The notes under the pieces: generated by a model
What the model was told of the DNA's origin: nothing
Databases searched by the model: none
Seen by the model: the letters and a program-made list of their open reading frames with translations, nothing else
Made by a program: the position numbers and the translations under genes
Source of the DNA: Paludibacteraceae bacterium
Lineage (GTDB): Bacteria > Bacteroidota > Bacteroidia > Bacteroidales > Paludibacteraceae
Reading direction: 5' to 3'
Assembly: GCA_024399535.1 (NCBI GenBank)
Contig: JAKSNU010000018.1
Span: forward strand, 1-32,622
DNA: 32,622 nt
In this document: positions 1 through 6,799 of the stretch, piece by piece
How the letters are laid out: every line of letters starts with the position of its first letter
Position numbering within the stretch: the first letter of the stretch is position 1

Positions 1-1
1 T

Positions 2-136
2 GCTGTATTCCTCGTTGCCAAGAATATTATTAAGTGCATTTTCGCTGAGATTCTTAAGAATGACACGTTAATCTTTAGCGTACCGCGAAGAGCGGAAATG
101 GTTCTGAATACGAGATTCAATGCTGCGTGTTATCAT
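2..136 (-). pseudogene. Possible ATP-binding (AAA/DUF4143-type) protein, broken and partial
   Basis: A minus-strand reading frame starts at ATG 136 and encodes MITRSIESRIQNHFRSSRYA followed by KD, then an in-frame TAA at 68-70. The same frame then stays open to the window edge and encodes RVILKNLSENALNNILGNEE. The opening resembles the N-terminus of the common Bacteroidales ATPases of the AAA_14/DUF4143 group. The part after the stop looks like the region a few dozen residues past the Walker A loop of such proteins. No Walker A motif is seen between the halves, so an internal deletion plus a stop is the simplest reading. A well-formed promoter lies just upstream at 193-223. The family assignment rests on a short stretch and is tentative; the rest of the gene lies outside the window. 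Confidence 0.4.
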
Positions 137-192
137 CCTATTGAATATCAATAATATAAATACAAAGTGTCCGTTTTTCCAAGAAATCGCTG

Positions 193-223
193 CAAAGTTA
201 CAACTATTTTCTGGAATAGCAAA
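193..223 (-). promoter_or_regulatory. Bacteroidetes-type promoter for the broken ATPase gene
   Basis: On the minus strand TAACTTTG (193-200) is the -7 element and TTTG (220-223) the -33 element, 19 bp apart. This matches the known Bacteroidetes sigma consensus. It sits about 57 bp before the ATG at 136 and just past the gdhA terminator. Confidence 0.6.
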
Positions 224-235
224 GCATTTTGGAGA

Positions 236-271
236 GAAAAAAGCGGTCTCCCGATTAACTCGGAAGACCGC
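236..271 (-). terminator. Intrinsic terminator of gdhA
   Basis: GCGGTCT (243-249) pairs with AGACCGC (265-271), and an inner CCGA/TCGG (251-254/260-263) continues the stem around a TTAAC loop. On the minus strand the stem is followed by a T run (A run at 237-242 on the plus strand). It lies about 30 bp past the gdhA stop codon. Confidence 0.8.
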
Positions 272-301
272 AAGTATTATATAATCTGCAATGATTACAA
301 A

Positions 302-1648
302 TTAGATGATACCCTGCTCCAACATAGCAGTAGCAACCTTCATGAAGCCAGCGATGTTAGCACCCTTAACATAGTCAATTGTGCCGTCAGCCTGCTTACC
401 GAACTTAACGCACTGCTCGTGGATAGAAGCCATGATGTGGTGGAGACGCTCGTCAACCTCTGCTGGAGTCCAGCTGATGTGCTCAGCGTTCTGAGTCATC
501 TCAAGACCAGAAGTAGCAACACCACCAGCGTTAACTGCCTTACCAGGAGCGAATACGAAGCCCTTCTGGCTCTGGAAGTAGTGGATAGCCTCAGCGCGGC
601 AACCCATGTTAGAGATCTCGCAGCAATACTTAGTACCGTTAGCAACGAGTTCCTTAGCATCCTCCTCAGTCAACTCATTCTGGAATGCAGAAGGCAATGC
701 GATATCGCACTTAACAGACCAAGACTTCTTGCCAGCAGTGAACTTAGCAGCACCTGGGAATTTAGTTGCCATATCCTCAACCTTGTTGCGGTTAGAAGCA
801 CGCATATCGAGCATGTAGTCGATCATCTCGTCTGTGATACCACCAGGGATCTCGCAAACACCGTCAGGACCAGAGATTGCAACAACCTTAGCACCGAGCT
901 GTTTAGCCTTTGTAGCAGCACCCCAAGCAACGTTACCGAAGCCAGAGAGAGCAACTGTCTTGCCAGCGAGCTTGTCGCCGTTAGTCTCAAGAACGTGGTT
1001 AGTGAAATAGAGTGCACCGAAACCAGTAGCCTCTGGACGGAGGATAGAACCACCCCAAGTCATACCCTTACCAGTCAATACACCAGTGTTGTACTCGCGA
1101 GCGAGTTTCTTGTACATACCGCAGAGGTAACCGATCTCACGACCACCAACGCCAACGTCACCTGCAGGAACGTCAGTATCAGGACCGATGTTACGCCACA
1201 ACTCATACATGAATGCCTGGCAGAAACGCATGATCTCGTCGTTAGATTTTCCAACTGGGTCGAAGTCAGAACCACCTTTACCGCCACCCATAGGGAGAGT
1301 AGTCAAAGCGTTTTTGAAAGTCTGCTCGAAACCGAGGAACTTCAACATTGAGAGGTTAACTGCCTTGTGGAAACGGAGACCGCCTTTGTATGGGCCAATG
1401 GCGCTGTTGAACTGTACACGATAAGCGAGGTTTACATTAACCTGACCTTTATCATCTACCCAAACGATACGGAAAGTGTAGATACGGTCTGGCTCAACCA
1501 TACGCTCAACGATTTTAGCCTTCTCGAACTCTGGGTGCTGGTTGTAAACCTCCTCGATTGAGTTGAGAACTTCCTCAACAGCCTGAAGGAACTCTGCCTC
1601 GCCTGGGTGTTTTGCACTCAGGTTAGCCATAATTTCAGATGCTTTCAT
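302..1648 (-). CDS. gdhA: Glutamate dehydrogenase (NADP-type, 448 aa)
   Basis: Cytoplasmic enzyme that interconverts 2-oxoglutarate plus ammonia with glutamate, the main ammonia-assimilation step in many Bacteroidales. The catalytic-lysine motif PMGGGKGGSDFDP is seen at residues 119-131, with Lys124 the likely catalytic residue. The upstream substrate-binding segment GPYKGGLRFH and the Rossmann segment VALSGFGNVAWG are also present. The length of 448 aa is normal for the hexameric small-subunit (family I) enzymes. The start MKASEIMANL fits the family N-terminus. The gene is divergent from aspA, which releases ammonia, and has its own promoter and terminator. The preference for NADP over NAD is inferred from family resemblance and is not proven by a single residue. 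Confidence 0.97.
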   Translation of the reverse strand: MKASEIMANLSAKHPGEAEFLQAVEEVLNSIEEVYNQHPEFEKAKIVERMVEPDRIYTFRIVWVDDKGQVNVNLAYRVQFNSAIGPYKGGLRFHKAVNLSMLKFLGFEQTFKNALTTLPMGGGKGGSDFDPVGKSNDEIMRFCQAFMYELWRNIGPDTDVPAGDVGVGGREIGYLCGMYKKLAREYNTGVLTGKGMTWGGSILRPEATGFGALYFTNHVLETNGDKLAGKTVALSGFGNVAWGAATKAKQLGAKVVAISGPDGVCEIPGGITDEMIDYMLDMRASNRNKVEDMATKFPGAAKFTAGKKSWSVKCDIALPSAFQNELTEEDAKELVANGTKYCCEISNMGCRAEAIHYFQSQKGFVFAPGKAVNAGGVATSGLEMTQNAEHISWTPAEVDERLHHIMASIHEQCVKFGKQADGTIDYVKGANIAGFMKVATAMLEQGII

Positions 1649-1688
1649 AGCGAAATGAATTTTTGTTTAAATGTTTATAGTGTTAATG

Positions 1689-1706
1689 TTCACGTATTTG
1701 CGTGAA
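1689..1706 (-). other. Small hairpin in the gdhA leader
   Basis: TTCACG (1689-1694) and CGTGAA (1701-1706) form a perfect 6-bp inverted repeat with a 6-nt loop. It lies between the predicted gdhA promoter and start codon, so it would be transcribed in the 5' leader. It could be an RNA structure or an operator for a dimeric regulator; the sequence does not decide. Confidence 0.4.
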
Positions 1707-1742
1707 AAACACAAGCAGGAAAACCGCTTCTGTTTCAGAGTG

Positions 1743-1774
1743 CAATATTACGAAGTTTTTCTGACACCAACAAA
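1743..1774 (-). promoter_or_regulatory. gdhA promoter
   Basis: On the minus strand TAATATTG (1743-1750) is one base off the TAnnTTTG -7 consensus, and TTTG (1771-1774) lies 20 bp upstream as the -33 element. The predicted leader is roughly 90 nt. Confidence 0.55.
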
Positions 1775-1827
1775 CTTTTTTCATTTTATTTTTGCACTAA
1801 AATATTTCTCTTTTTTTTGCAAAAAAG

Positions 1828-1859
1828 TTTGGAATGACACAAAATAATATGTAACTTTG
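1828..1859 (+). promoter_or_regulatory. aspA promoter
   Basis: TTTG (1828-1831) and TAACTTTG (1852-1859) are separated by 20 bp, a full match to the Bacteroidetes -33/-7 promoter. The leader to the ATG at 1908 is about 45 nt. Confidence 0.75.
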
Positions 1860-1907
1860 CAAACTTGATTTCGGGAAAAATAATCAATAACAAAAACACA
1901 TAATATT

Positions 1908-3350
1908 ATGGCAAATTGCAAACCTAAAACTCGTATTGAGTCCGACCTCATTGGCGAGAAGGAGATACCTGCTGACGTGCTCTATGGCGTACAGTCTCTC
2001 CGTGGATTCGAGAATTTCAAAATCTCTGGTCGCCGCATGTGCGACTATCCTGATTTCATCCGTGGCATGGCTTACACCAAGAAGGGTGCCGCTATTGCAA
2101 ACCATGCTCAGGGCAAACTGACCGACGCTCAGTTCAAGGCTATCATGCAAGCATGCGACGAACTTCTCGCTGGTCAACATTACGAGAACTTCCTCTCCGA
2201 CATGATTCAGGGTGGTGCCGGCACAACTGTCAACATGAATGCTAACGAAGTCATCGCTAACCGTGCACTCAAAATTATGGGTTATGAGTATGCTGACTAC
2301 AAAAAGTGCTCACCAAACGACCATATCAACGCTTCGCAGTCAACCAACGATGCTTACCCAACAGCATTCCATTTCGGTCTCTATCTTTCGACCACAAAAT
2401 TGGTTGAGGCTATGGAGGCTTGCATCAAGTCGCTTGAGGCTAAGGCAAAAGAGTACCGCAATGTCGTTAAAATGGGTCGTACACAGTTGCAGGATGGTGT
2501 TCCTATGACTCTCGGCCAGACTTTCCAAGCTTTCGCAAATGGTCTTAAAGATCAGGTTAAGAATCTCAAAGCTTGTGCTGAGGACCTTCTCATTGTTAAT
2601 ATGGGTGCTACAGCTATCGGTACTGGTATCTGCGCTGAGCCAGGCTATAGCAAGCTCTGCATCGCTGCTCTCCGTGAGGTTACAGGATGGAACGTACGTC
2701 TCGCTGCCGACCTCGTTGAGGCTACTTCTTCCACTGACGCTCTCGTTCAGTACTCTTCTGCACTGAAACGCATAGCTCTGAAATCCATCAAGATTTGTAA
2801 TGACCTCCGTCTCATGGGTTCGGGTCCTCGCTGCGGTATCCACGAGCTCCATTTGCCAGAGATGCAACCAGGTTCTTCAATTATGCCAGGTAAGGTTAAC
2901 CCTGTCATCCCTGAGGTTATGAATCAGCTCTGCTACAAGGTTATAGGCAACGATACTGCTGTAATGCTCGCTTCTGAGAACGCTCAGCTTGAACTTAACG
3001 TAATGGAGCCAGTTGCTGTTTACTGCTTGTTCGAGTCTATCGACCTTTTGACCAACGGATTCAATACACTCCGCACTCTTTGCATTGACGGCATTGAGGC
3101 TGACAAGAAGAACTGCGAGCGTCAAGTGAAAGGTTCTATAGGTATAGTCACTGCTCTCAACCCAATCATTGGTTACAAAAATTCTACCAAGATTGCAAAA
3201 GAGGCAATGGCTACAGGCAAGGGTGTTTACGACCTCGTTCTCGAGCATGACGTTCTCGACAAGAAAGACCTTGACGAGATTCTGAAACCACAGAACATGA
3301 TTAAGCCTGTCAAACTGAACGACCACATCAAACCAAAACGCGAACTCTAA
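1908..3350 (+). CDS. aspA: Aspartate ammonia-lyase (aspartase, 480 aa)
   Basis: Cytoplasmic enzyme that splits L-aspartate into fumarate and ammonia; in anaerobes this feeds fumarate respiration and succinate formation. The fumarase/aspartase superfamily signature GSSIMPGKVNPVIPEV is at residues 322-337, containing the flexible loop and active-site Ser/Lys/Asn. The early segment RIESDLIGEKEIPADVLYG and the substrate-binding TNDAYPTA segment are typical of aspartase rather than fumarase class II. The length of 480 aa is close to the usual 465-480. The gene has its own promoter and a strong terminator, and is divergent from gdhA. Fumarase or argininosuccinate lyase are much less likely from the N-terminal segment. 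Confidence 0.95.
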   Translation: MANCKPKTRIESDLIGEKEIPADVLYGVQSLRGFENFKISGRRMCDYPDFIRGMAYTKKGAAIANHAQGKLTDAQFKAIMQACDELLAGQHYENFLSDMIQGGAGTTVNMNANEVIANRALKIMGYEYADYKKCSPNDHINASQSTNDAYPTAFHFGLYLSTTKLVEAMEACIKSLEAKAKEYRNVVKMGRTQLQDGVPMTLGQTFQAFANGLKDQVKNLKACAEDLLIVNMGATAIGTGICAEPGYSKLCIAALREVTGWNVRLAADLVEATSSTDALVQYSSALKRIALKSIKICNDLRLMGSGPRCGIHELHLPEMQPGSSIMPGKVNPVIPEVMNQLCYKVIGNDTAVMLASENAQLELNVMEPVAVYCLFESIDLLTNGFNTLRTLCIDGIEADKKNCERQVKGSIGIVTALNPIIGYKNSTKIAKEAMATGKGVYDLVLEHDVLDKKDLDEILKPQNMIKPVKLNDHIKPKREL

Positions 3351-3367
3351 TAATACAATCTTCATAC

Positions 3368-3410
3368 AAAAAAACGAGACATCCAATTATTTGTGGATGT
3401 CTCGTTTTTT
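3368..3410. terminator. Bidirectional terminator between aspA and the pseudouridine synthase gene
   Basis: ACGAGACATCCA and its exact complement TGGATGTCTCGT (3394-3405) flank an 8-nt loop. The stem is bounded by A tracts on the left and T tracts on the right, so it can stop transcription from both converging genes. Confidence 0.9.
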
Positions 3411-3431
3411 ATAATATATAATAATGTGTTT

Positions 3432-4103
3432 TCAACGCAGAAGTTTCTTCCAGATATCCCCTTCGGGTAATTCAGCCACAACCGACAATAGCGTTTTCTG
3501 TACAGGATGGATGAATTCTATTGACCGTGCATGAAGAGATATACCGCCATCCGGGTTGGACCTCGGTGCACCATATTTCAAATCGCCTTTTATCGGACAC
3601 CCCATTGCTGCCAACTGACATCGTATCTGGTGGTGTCTGCCAGTCTTCAGATTTACGTTCAGCAATGAATACCTATCGCCATAAGCAATCACCTTGTAAT
3701 CAAGTATCGCTTTTTTGGAATTCGATTTTTCATGGTCGTATGCGAACGACTTGTTCATCTTCTCATTACGCACAAGATAATGTTCCAACGTTCCCTCCTC
3801 CATTTCTGGTTTTCCGCAAACAATTGCCCAATAGGTCTTTTTTATTTGAGTATGGTCGGCAAACAACTTATTCATTCTTTCGAGGGCTTTTGATGTTCTT
3901 GCAAACACCACCACCCCACTCACAGGACGATCCAACCTATGAGTGACTCCGAGAAATACATCGCCAGGCTTGTCATATTTCTCCTTGATATACCTCTTCA
4001 GCGTCTCAACCAATGGCTCATCTCCAGTCTTGTCGCCCTGCACAATCTCGCCAACAGCTTTGTTTACGATAATAAGATGATTATCTTCGTATAATATTTC
4101 CAT
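3432..4103 (-). CDS. RluA-family RNA pseudouridine synthase (223 aa)
   Basis: Converts a specific uridine to pseudouridine in rRNA or tRNA. The catalytic motif HRLDRPVSG is at residues 55-63, with Asp58 the expected nucleophile. The C-terminal GRHHQIRCQLAAMG motif is also present. The protein lacks an N-terminal S4 domain, and 223 aa is short, like the single-domain RluA/TruC/RluC-minus-S4 forms. The substrate position cannot be read from sequence. The start codon overlaps the stop codon of rlmB by one base (TAATG), so the two RNA-modification genes are one translationally linked operon. Confidence 0.92.
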   Translation of the reverse strand: MEILYEDNHLIIVNKAVGEIVQGDKTGDEPLVETLKRYIKEKYDKPGDVFLGVTHRLDRPVSGVVVFARTSKALERMNKLFADHTQIKKTYWAIVCGKPEMEEGTLEHYLVRNEKMNKSFAYDHEKSNSKKAILDYKVIAYGDRYSLLNVNLKTGRHHQIRCQLAAMGCPIKGDLKYGAPRSNPDGGISLHARSIEFIHPVQKTLLSVVAELPEGDIWKKLLR

Positions 4104-4837
4104 TACTCCCTGTTTTTCACTGCTTCATAGACTATCACACCAGTAGCAACCGACACGTTAAGCGACTGAATCTGACCGCGTATTGGTATAGAGACCATAT
4201 CATCAACTATCCTTAGAATATCAGACGAAATGCCAGTGTCCTCGGCACCCATAATTATTGCCAACGGACCTGTGTAATCTGCCTTGGAATAATCATGTTC
4301 CGCTTTTTCAGAAGCCGCTACGACCCGAACACCCGATTTCTGCAGGAACGAAACAGCATTATGAATCGACGGAACCCTGCAAACTGGTATCACATTCAAT
4401 GCCCCTGCTGAGGTTTTAATAGCATCGGCATTCCCGGCAGCAGCCCCCTTCGTAGGCACCACGATAGCATCAACCCCCGCACACTCGCAAGTCCTCGCGA
4501 TAGCACCGAAATTTCTGACATCCGTCACCCCGTCCAACAACACCAAGAATGGGTCTCGCCCCTGTTCGTATATCATTGGAATTATGTTCTCAAGATTCTG
4601 ATATTCAATAGATGAAGTAAAAGCCACCACACCTTGATGGTTCTTCATTGTCAACCTATTCAGTTTCTCCAATGGGACTCTCTGAAACGGGATATTACGT
4701 TTCAACAACAATGTCGTGAGCTCGTGCGCCAACTCGCCTCCCATGTCACGACGGATGAAAATTTTGTCCATCTCCTTGCCTGCTTCGACAGCCTCAATCG
4801 TGGCACGAATGCCGAAAATCATATTTTTTTCTTTCAT
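4103..4837 (-). CDS. rlmB: 23S rRNA 2'-O-ribose methyltransferase, TrmH/RlmB family (244 aa)
   Basis: SPOUT-class methyltransferase, most like RlmB, which methylates the ribose of G2251 in 23S rRNA using S-adenosylmethionine. The N-terminal substrate-binding domain (IFGIRATIEAVEAGKEMDKI) precedes the SPOUT domain. The three SPOUT motifs are visible: DGVTDVRNFGAIARTCECAG, IIMGAEDTGIS (Met196-Glu199) and IPIRGQIQSLNVSVATGV, the knotted SAM site. The start is set at 4837 (MKEKNMIFG). An upstream in-frame GTG at 4873 lies inside the promoter -7 element and cannot be in the transcript. Another SpoU family member is possible, but the N-terminal domain favours RlmB. Confidence 0.9.
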   Translation of the reverse strand: MKEKNMIFGIRATIEAVEAGKEMDKIFIRRDMGGELAHELTTLLLKRNIPFQRVPLEKLNRLTMKNHQGVVAFTSSIEYQNLENIIPMIYEQGRDPFLVLLDGVTDVRNFGAIARTCECAGVDAIVVPTKGAAAGNADAIKTSAGALNVIPVCRVPSIHNAVSFLQKSGVRVVAASEKAEHDYSKADYTGPLAIIMGAEDTGISSDILRIVDDMVSIPIRGQIQSLNVSVATGVIVYEAVKNRE

Positions 4838-4861
4838 TTTTATATGTTTATTTTCATGCTG

Positions 4862-4893
4862 CAAAGTTACCACAAAAAAGCGATATATACAAA
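4862..4893 (-). promoter_or_regulatory. rlmB operon promoter
   Basis: On the minus strand TAACTTTG (4862-4869) and TTTG (4890-4893) are spaced by 20 bp, a full consensus match. It places transcription start about 20 nt before the chosen ATG at 4837. Confidence 0.75.
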
Positions 4894-4927
4894 GAATACA
4901 AAAAAAATTGATTTTTTTTGCAAAATG

Positions 4928-4959
4928 CTTGTATATTCCAATTTTTATACCTAACTTTG
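4928..4959 (+). promoter_or_regulatory. Promoter of the MBL-fold hydrolase gene
   Basis: TAACTTTG (4952-4959) is a perfect -7 element. The -33 position carries CTTG (4928-4931), one base off TTTG, at 20-bp spacing. It is divergent from the rlmB promoter. Confidence 0.65.
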
Positions 4960-4987
4960 CGGTGAAATTTTTCTTTACTTAAAAAGT

Positions 4988-5782
4988 ATGGATTCGCTAA
5001 TCTTTTTCAGTATGGGCAGCGGCAGTAGCGGGAACTGTTATTACATCGGGACTTGCGACTGGGGCATCCTCATTGATGCTGGTATTCCGGTACGCGCCAT
5101 AAAGCGAGGATTACGACAACATGGTCTTGGGTTCAACAATATTTGGGGTGTAATAGTAACGCATGACCATACCGACCATATTAAATCCGTCGGAGTTTTA
5201 GGCGAAATATTACATCTTCCTGTTTACGTCACCCGCGAAATGTACAACGGTATAAACCATAACTACCGCGTGACCGAAAAACTCAACAGTGCACAATTTT
5301 ATAAAAAAGGCGAACATTTTCAAATCAAAGATTTTGATATTCAGTCTTTTCCCGTATCGCACGATGCATCTGACTCAGTAGGGTTCACCATCTCATACAA
5401 AAACAAACGTTTCGTGATAGCCACCGACCTCGGGTTCATCGGCAAGGAGGCAGCTGAACATATCAGCCGCGCCAACTTTTTGGTCATCGAAGCTAACTAC
5501 GATGAAACGATGCTCAAAAATGGTCCATACCCCTACCCTCTCAAGGAACGCGTACGATCACATCTCGGACATATGTGCAACGACCAGACAGCCCAATTCG
5601 TTGCAGCCAATGCGAATGCCGAACTTTCACACATATTCCTCTGCCACCTCAGCAACGAGAACAATACCCCTCAAATAGCCTACGAGACTGTCCATAAAGC
5701 ACTCACCGAAAAGGGCATTGAAGTCAAACTTCTATTGCCACTTCCGCGAACCGCTATCACCGACATTTTCACACTCGAATAA
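4988..5782 (+). CDS. YycJ/WalJ-like MBL-fold metal-dependent hydrolase (264 aa)
   Basis: Metallo-beta-lactamase-fold protein of the YycJ (VicX/WalJ) group, predicted to be a cytoplasmic two-metal phosphodiesterase or exonuclease. The N-terminal SMGSGSSGNCYYI strand is characteristic of this group. The metal-binding HxHxDH motif is HDHTDH at residues 59-64. Further ligands fall in FPVSHDASDSVGF, ATDLGF and the C-terminal IFLCHLS segment. The length of about 264 aa fits. In Firmicutes YycJ sits with the WalRK two-component genes, but none are present here, so a link to that pathway should not be assumed. It has its own promoter and terminator. Confidence 0.9.
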   Translation: MDSLIFFSMGSGSSGNCYYIGTCDWGILIDAGIPVRAIKRGLRQHGLGFNNIWGVIVTHDHTDHIKSVGVLGEILHLPVYVTREMYNGINHNYRVTEKLNSAQFYKKGEHFQIKDFDIQSFPVSHDASDSVGFTISYKNKRFVIATDLGFIGKEAAEHISRANFLVIEANYDETMLKNGPYPYPLKERVRSHLGHMCNDQTAQFVAANANAELSHIFLCHLSNENNTPQIAYETVHKALTEKGIEVKLLLPLPRTAITDIFTLE

Positions 5783-5819
5783 AAAAACTGGAATGCATGA
5801 TAGCACTCCAGTTTTTTTA
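5781..5819. terminator. Bidirectional terminator
   Basis: ACTGGAATGC pairs with GCACTCCAGT with one mismatch around a short loop, flanked by seven A on the left and T on the right. It serves both the MBL-fold gene (+) and the OmpH-like gene (-). Confidence 0.85.
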
Positions 5820-5833
5820 TACATCAATCGGAT

Positions 5834-6424
5834 TTATTTCTTGGATTTATATCTTTCGTTCAGCAATTCTACGACCTCATTCGTAATATCATACTCGTCG
5901 GCACAATATAACACATTGTCGCTCAACGATGAAGTCGTGATAATCAAATGATATCTACCATCACTGTTGATTACAGCAATTGCACTATTGATACTATCCT
6001 TAACCTCCTGGCTAACACGTTGCTGTTCATCGAGCAATTCCTGGGTTTTCTCGCCCTCATACGTTTCAAGTTCCTGCTGACGTTTTTGCAAACGCGCATA
6101 TTCGTTCTCAGCTCTCTGACGGTTAAGAAAAGCATTATTTTCCATCTTGTTTTGGAAATTCACCATATCGTTATTCAACGCACGTGCACGCTGGCTGAGT
6201 TCCAATCTGACATCTTCTTGCTTATTCATCAGCATTTCGTTTGCTTCTGTTGCAAGATTGTATTGAGCAAGAATAGTATCCACATTGACAACAGCTATTG
6301 GAATAACATCGCCAGCTACAATGTGTATTTTAGACTTCTCAGACTCTTTTGCCTCTTTCTCCTCTTTCTTGCCACAAGCCACAACAGCCACCGCAAGCAT
6401 AAATAAAAGTAAAATTTTCTTCAT
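5834..6424 (-). CDS. OmpH/Skp-like lipoprotein (196 aa)
   Basis: Predicted envelope protein related to the periplasmic chaperone Skp/OmpH. The start is set at 6424 because MKKILLLFMLAVAVVAC is a standard lipoprotein signal peptide with a lipobox ending at Cys17. A longer in-frame start at 6487 would overlap the upstream gene and bury the signal. After a charged linker, the OmpH core begins with IAVVNVDTILAQYNLA. It continues through a long helical coiled-coil region rich in Gln, Glu and Arg (roughly residues 65-145), ending in a beta segment YHLIITTSSLSDNVLYC. Soluble Skp has a cleaved signal, so the lipid anchor is a variant that would tether it to a membrane. It lies 22 bp behind a small membrane-protein gene and is probably co-transcribed with it. 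Confidence 0.88.
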   Translation of the reverse strand: MKKILLLFMLAVAVVACGKKEEKEAKESEKSKIHIVAGDVIPIAVVNVDTILAQYNLATEANEMLMNKQEDVRLELSQRARALNNDMVNFQNKMENNAFLNRQRAENEYARLQKRQQELETYEGEKTQELLDEQQRVSQEVKDSINSAIAVINSDGRYHLIITTSSLSDNVLYCADEYDITNEVVELLNERYKSKK

Positions 6425-6446
6425 ATGTAATAATTTGTTAATTATC

Positions 6447-6650
6447 TTATTGTCTTTTCCTCGCTTCTCTATCCTGTTCGTTGACACATTTTATTCCTCT
6501 CTTCCGCATTTCCATGCTCGCACCGACATGCGTATTGGGAAATCTTCCGAACTTCCCTCTTCTGACGAATAATGGTCTGAATGCCATTGCTACTACTGCA
6601 ATCAGCAATATGACCAATGTCAAACCCAACGTGATAAGCGTCACTTTCAT
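6447..6650 (-). CDS. Conserved small membrane protein (67 aa), function unknown
   Basis: The protein begins MKVTLITLGLTLVILLIAVV, a single membrane helix (about residues 3-27), followed by a basic cytoplasm-like tail. The tail holds the segments GRFPNTHVG, MRKRGIKCVNEQD and REARKRQ. As I recall, this tail pattern (FP-THVG, then GI-C and QD) recurs in small uncharacterised Bacteroidales membrane proteins. I know of no function. The start is set at 6650, because upstream in-frame codons reach through the promoter element at 6659-6666. It is the first gene of a likely two-gene unit with the OmpH-like lipoprotein. Confidence 0.75.
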   Translation of the reverse strand: MKVTLITLGLTLVILLIAVVAMAFRPLFVRRGKFGRFPNTHVGASMEMRKRGIKCVNEQDREARKRQ

Positions 6651-6658
6651 TTCGGCTG

Positions 6659-6666
6659 CAAAGATA
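6659..6666 (-). promoter_or_regulatory. Promoter -7 element for the small membrane protein operon
   Basis: TATCTTTG on the minus strand matches TAnnTTTG just upstream of the ATG at 6650. No clear TTTG was seen at the -33 position, and the leader would be very short, so this is only moderately supported. Confidence 0.45.
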
Positions 6667-6735
6667 CATAAAAAATGAATATCTACATACGATTTATTTG
6701 ATAAAAAAACATAAAAAATCAATTTTACCTGTTTT

Positions 6736-6769
6736 TTTGCGCTTTTATGGATTTTTTTTGTTACCTTTG
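6736..6769 (+). promoter_or_regulatory. pepD promoter
   Basis: TACCTTTG (6762-6769) matches the -7 consensus. TTTG at 6736-6739 lies 22 bp upstream, slightly wider than usual. Confidence 0.6.
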
Positions 6770-6799
6770 CACCCGAAAAATCATATAAACTTAGTACAT

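Noticed and set aside
167..1351. A 394-codon plus-strand frame opposite gdhA
   Set aside because: It is the antisense of a clear glutamate dehydrogenase gene, has biased Ser/Thr/Leu content and no recognisable domain, and starts inside the promoter/terminator region.
4838..4873. N-terminal extension of RlmB from GTG 4873
   Set aside because: The extension is encoded by the promoter -7 element and short leader, so it would not be transcribed in full. ATG 4837 gives the family N-terminus.
4988..5782. Beta-lactamase (antibiotic resistance)
   Set aside because: The metallo-beta-lactamase fold is shared by many hydrolases. The SGSSGNC start and overall layout match the YycJ group, not resistance enzymes.
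6698..6799. N-terminal extension of PepD from 6698
   Set aside because: It spans the predicted promoter and encodes a Lys/Phe/Leu-rich low-complexity stretch absent from the family.
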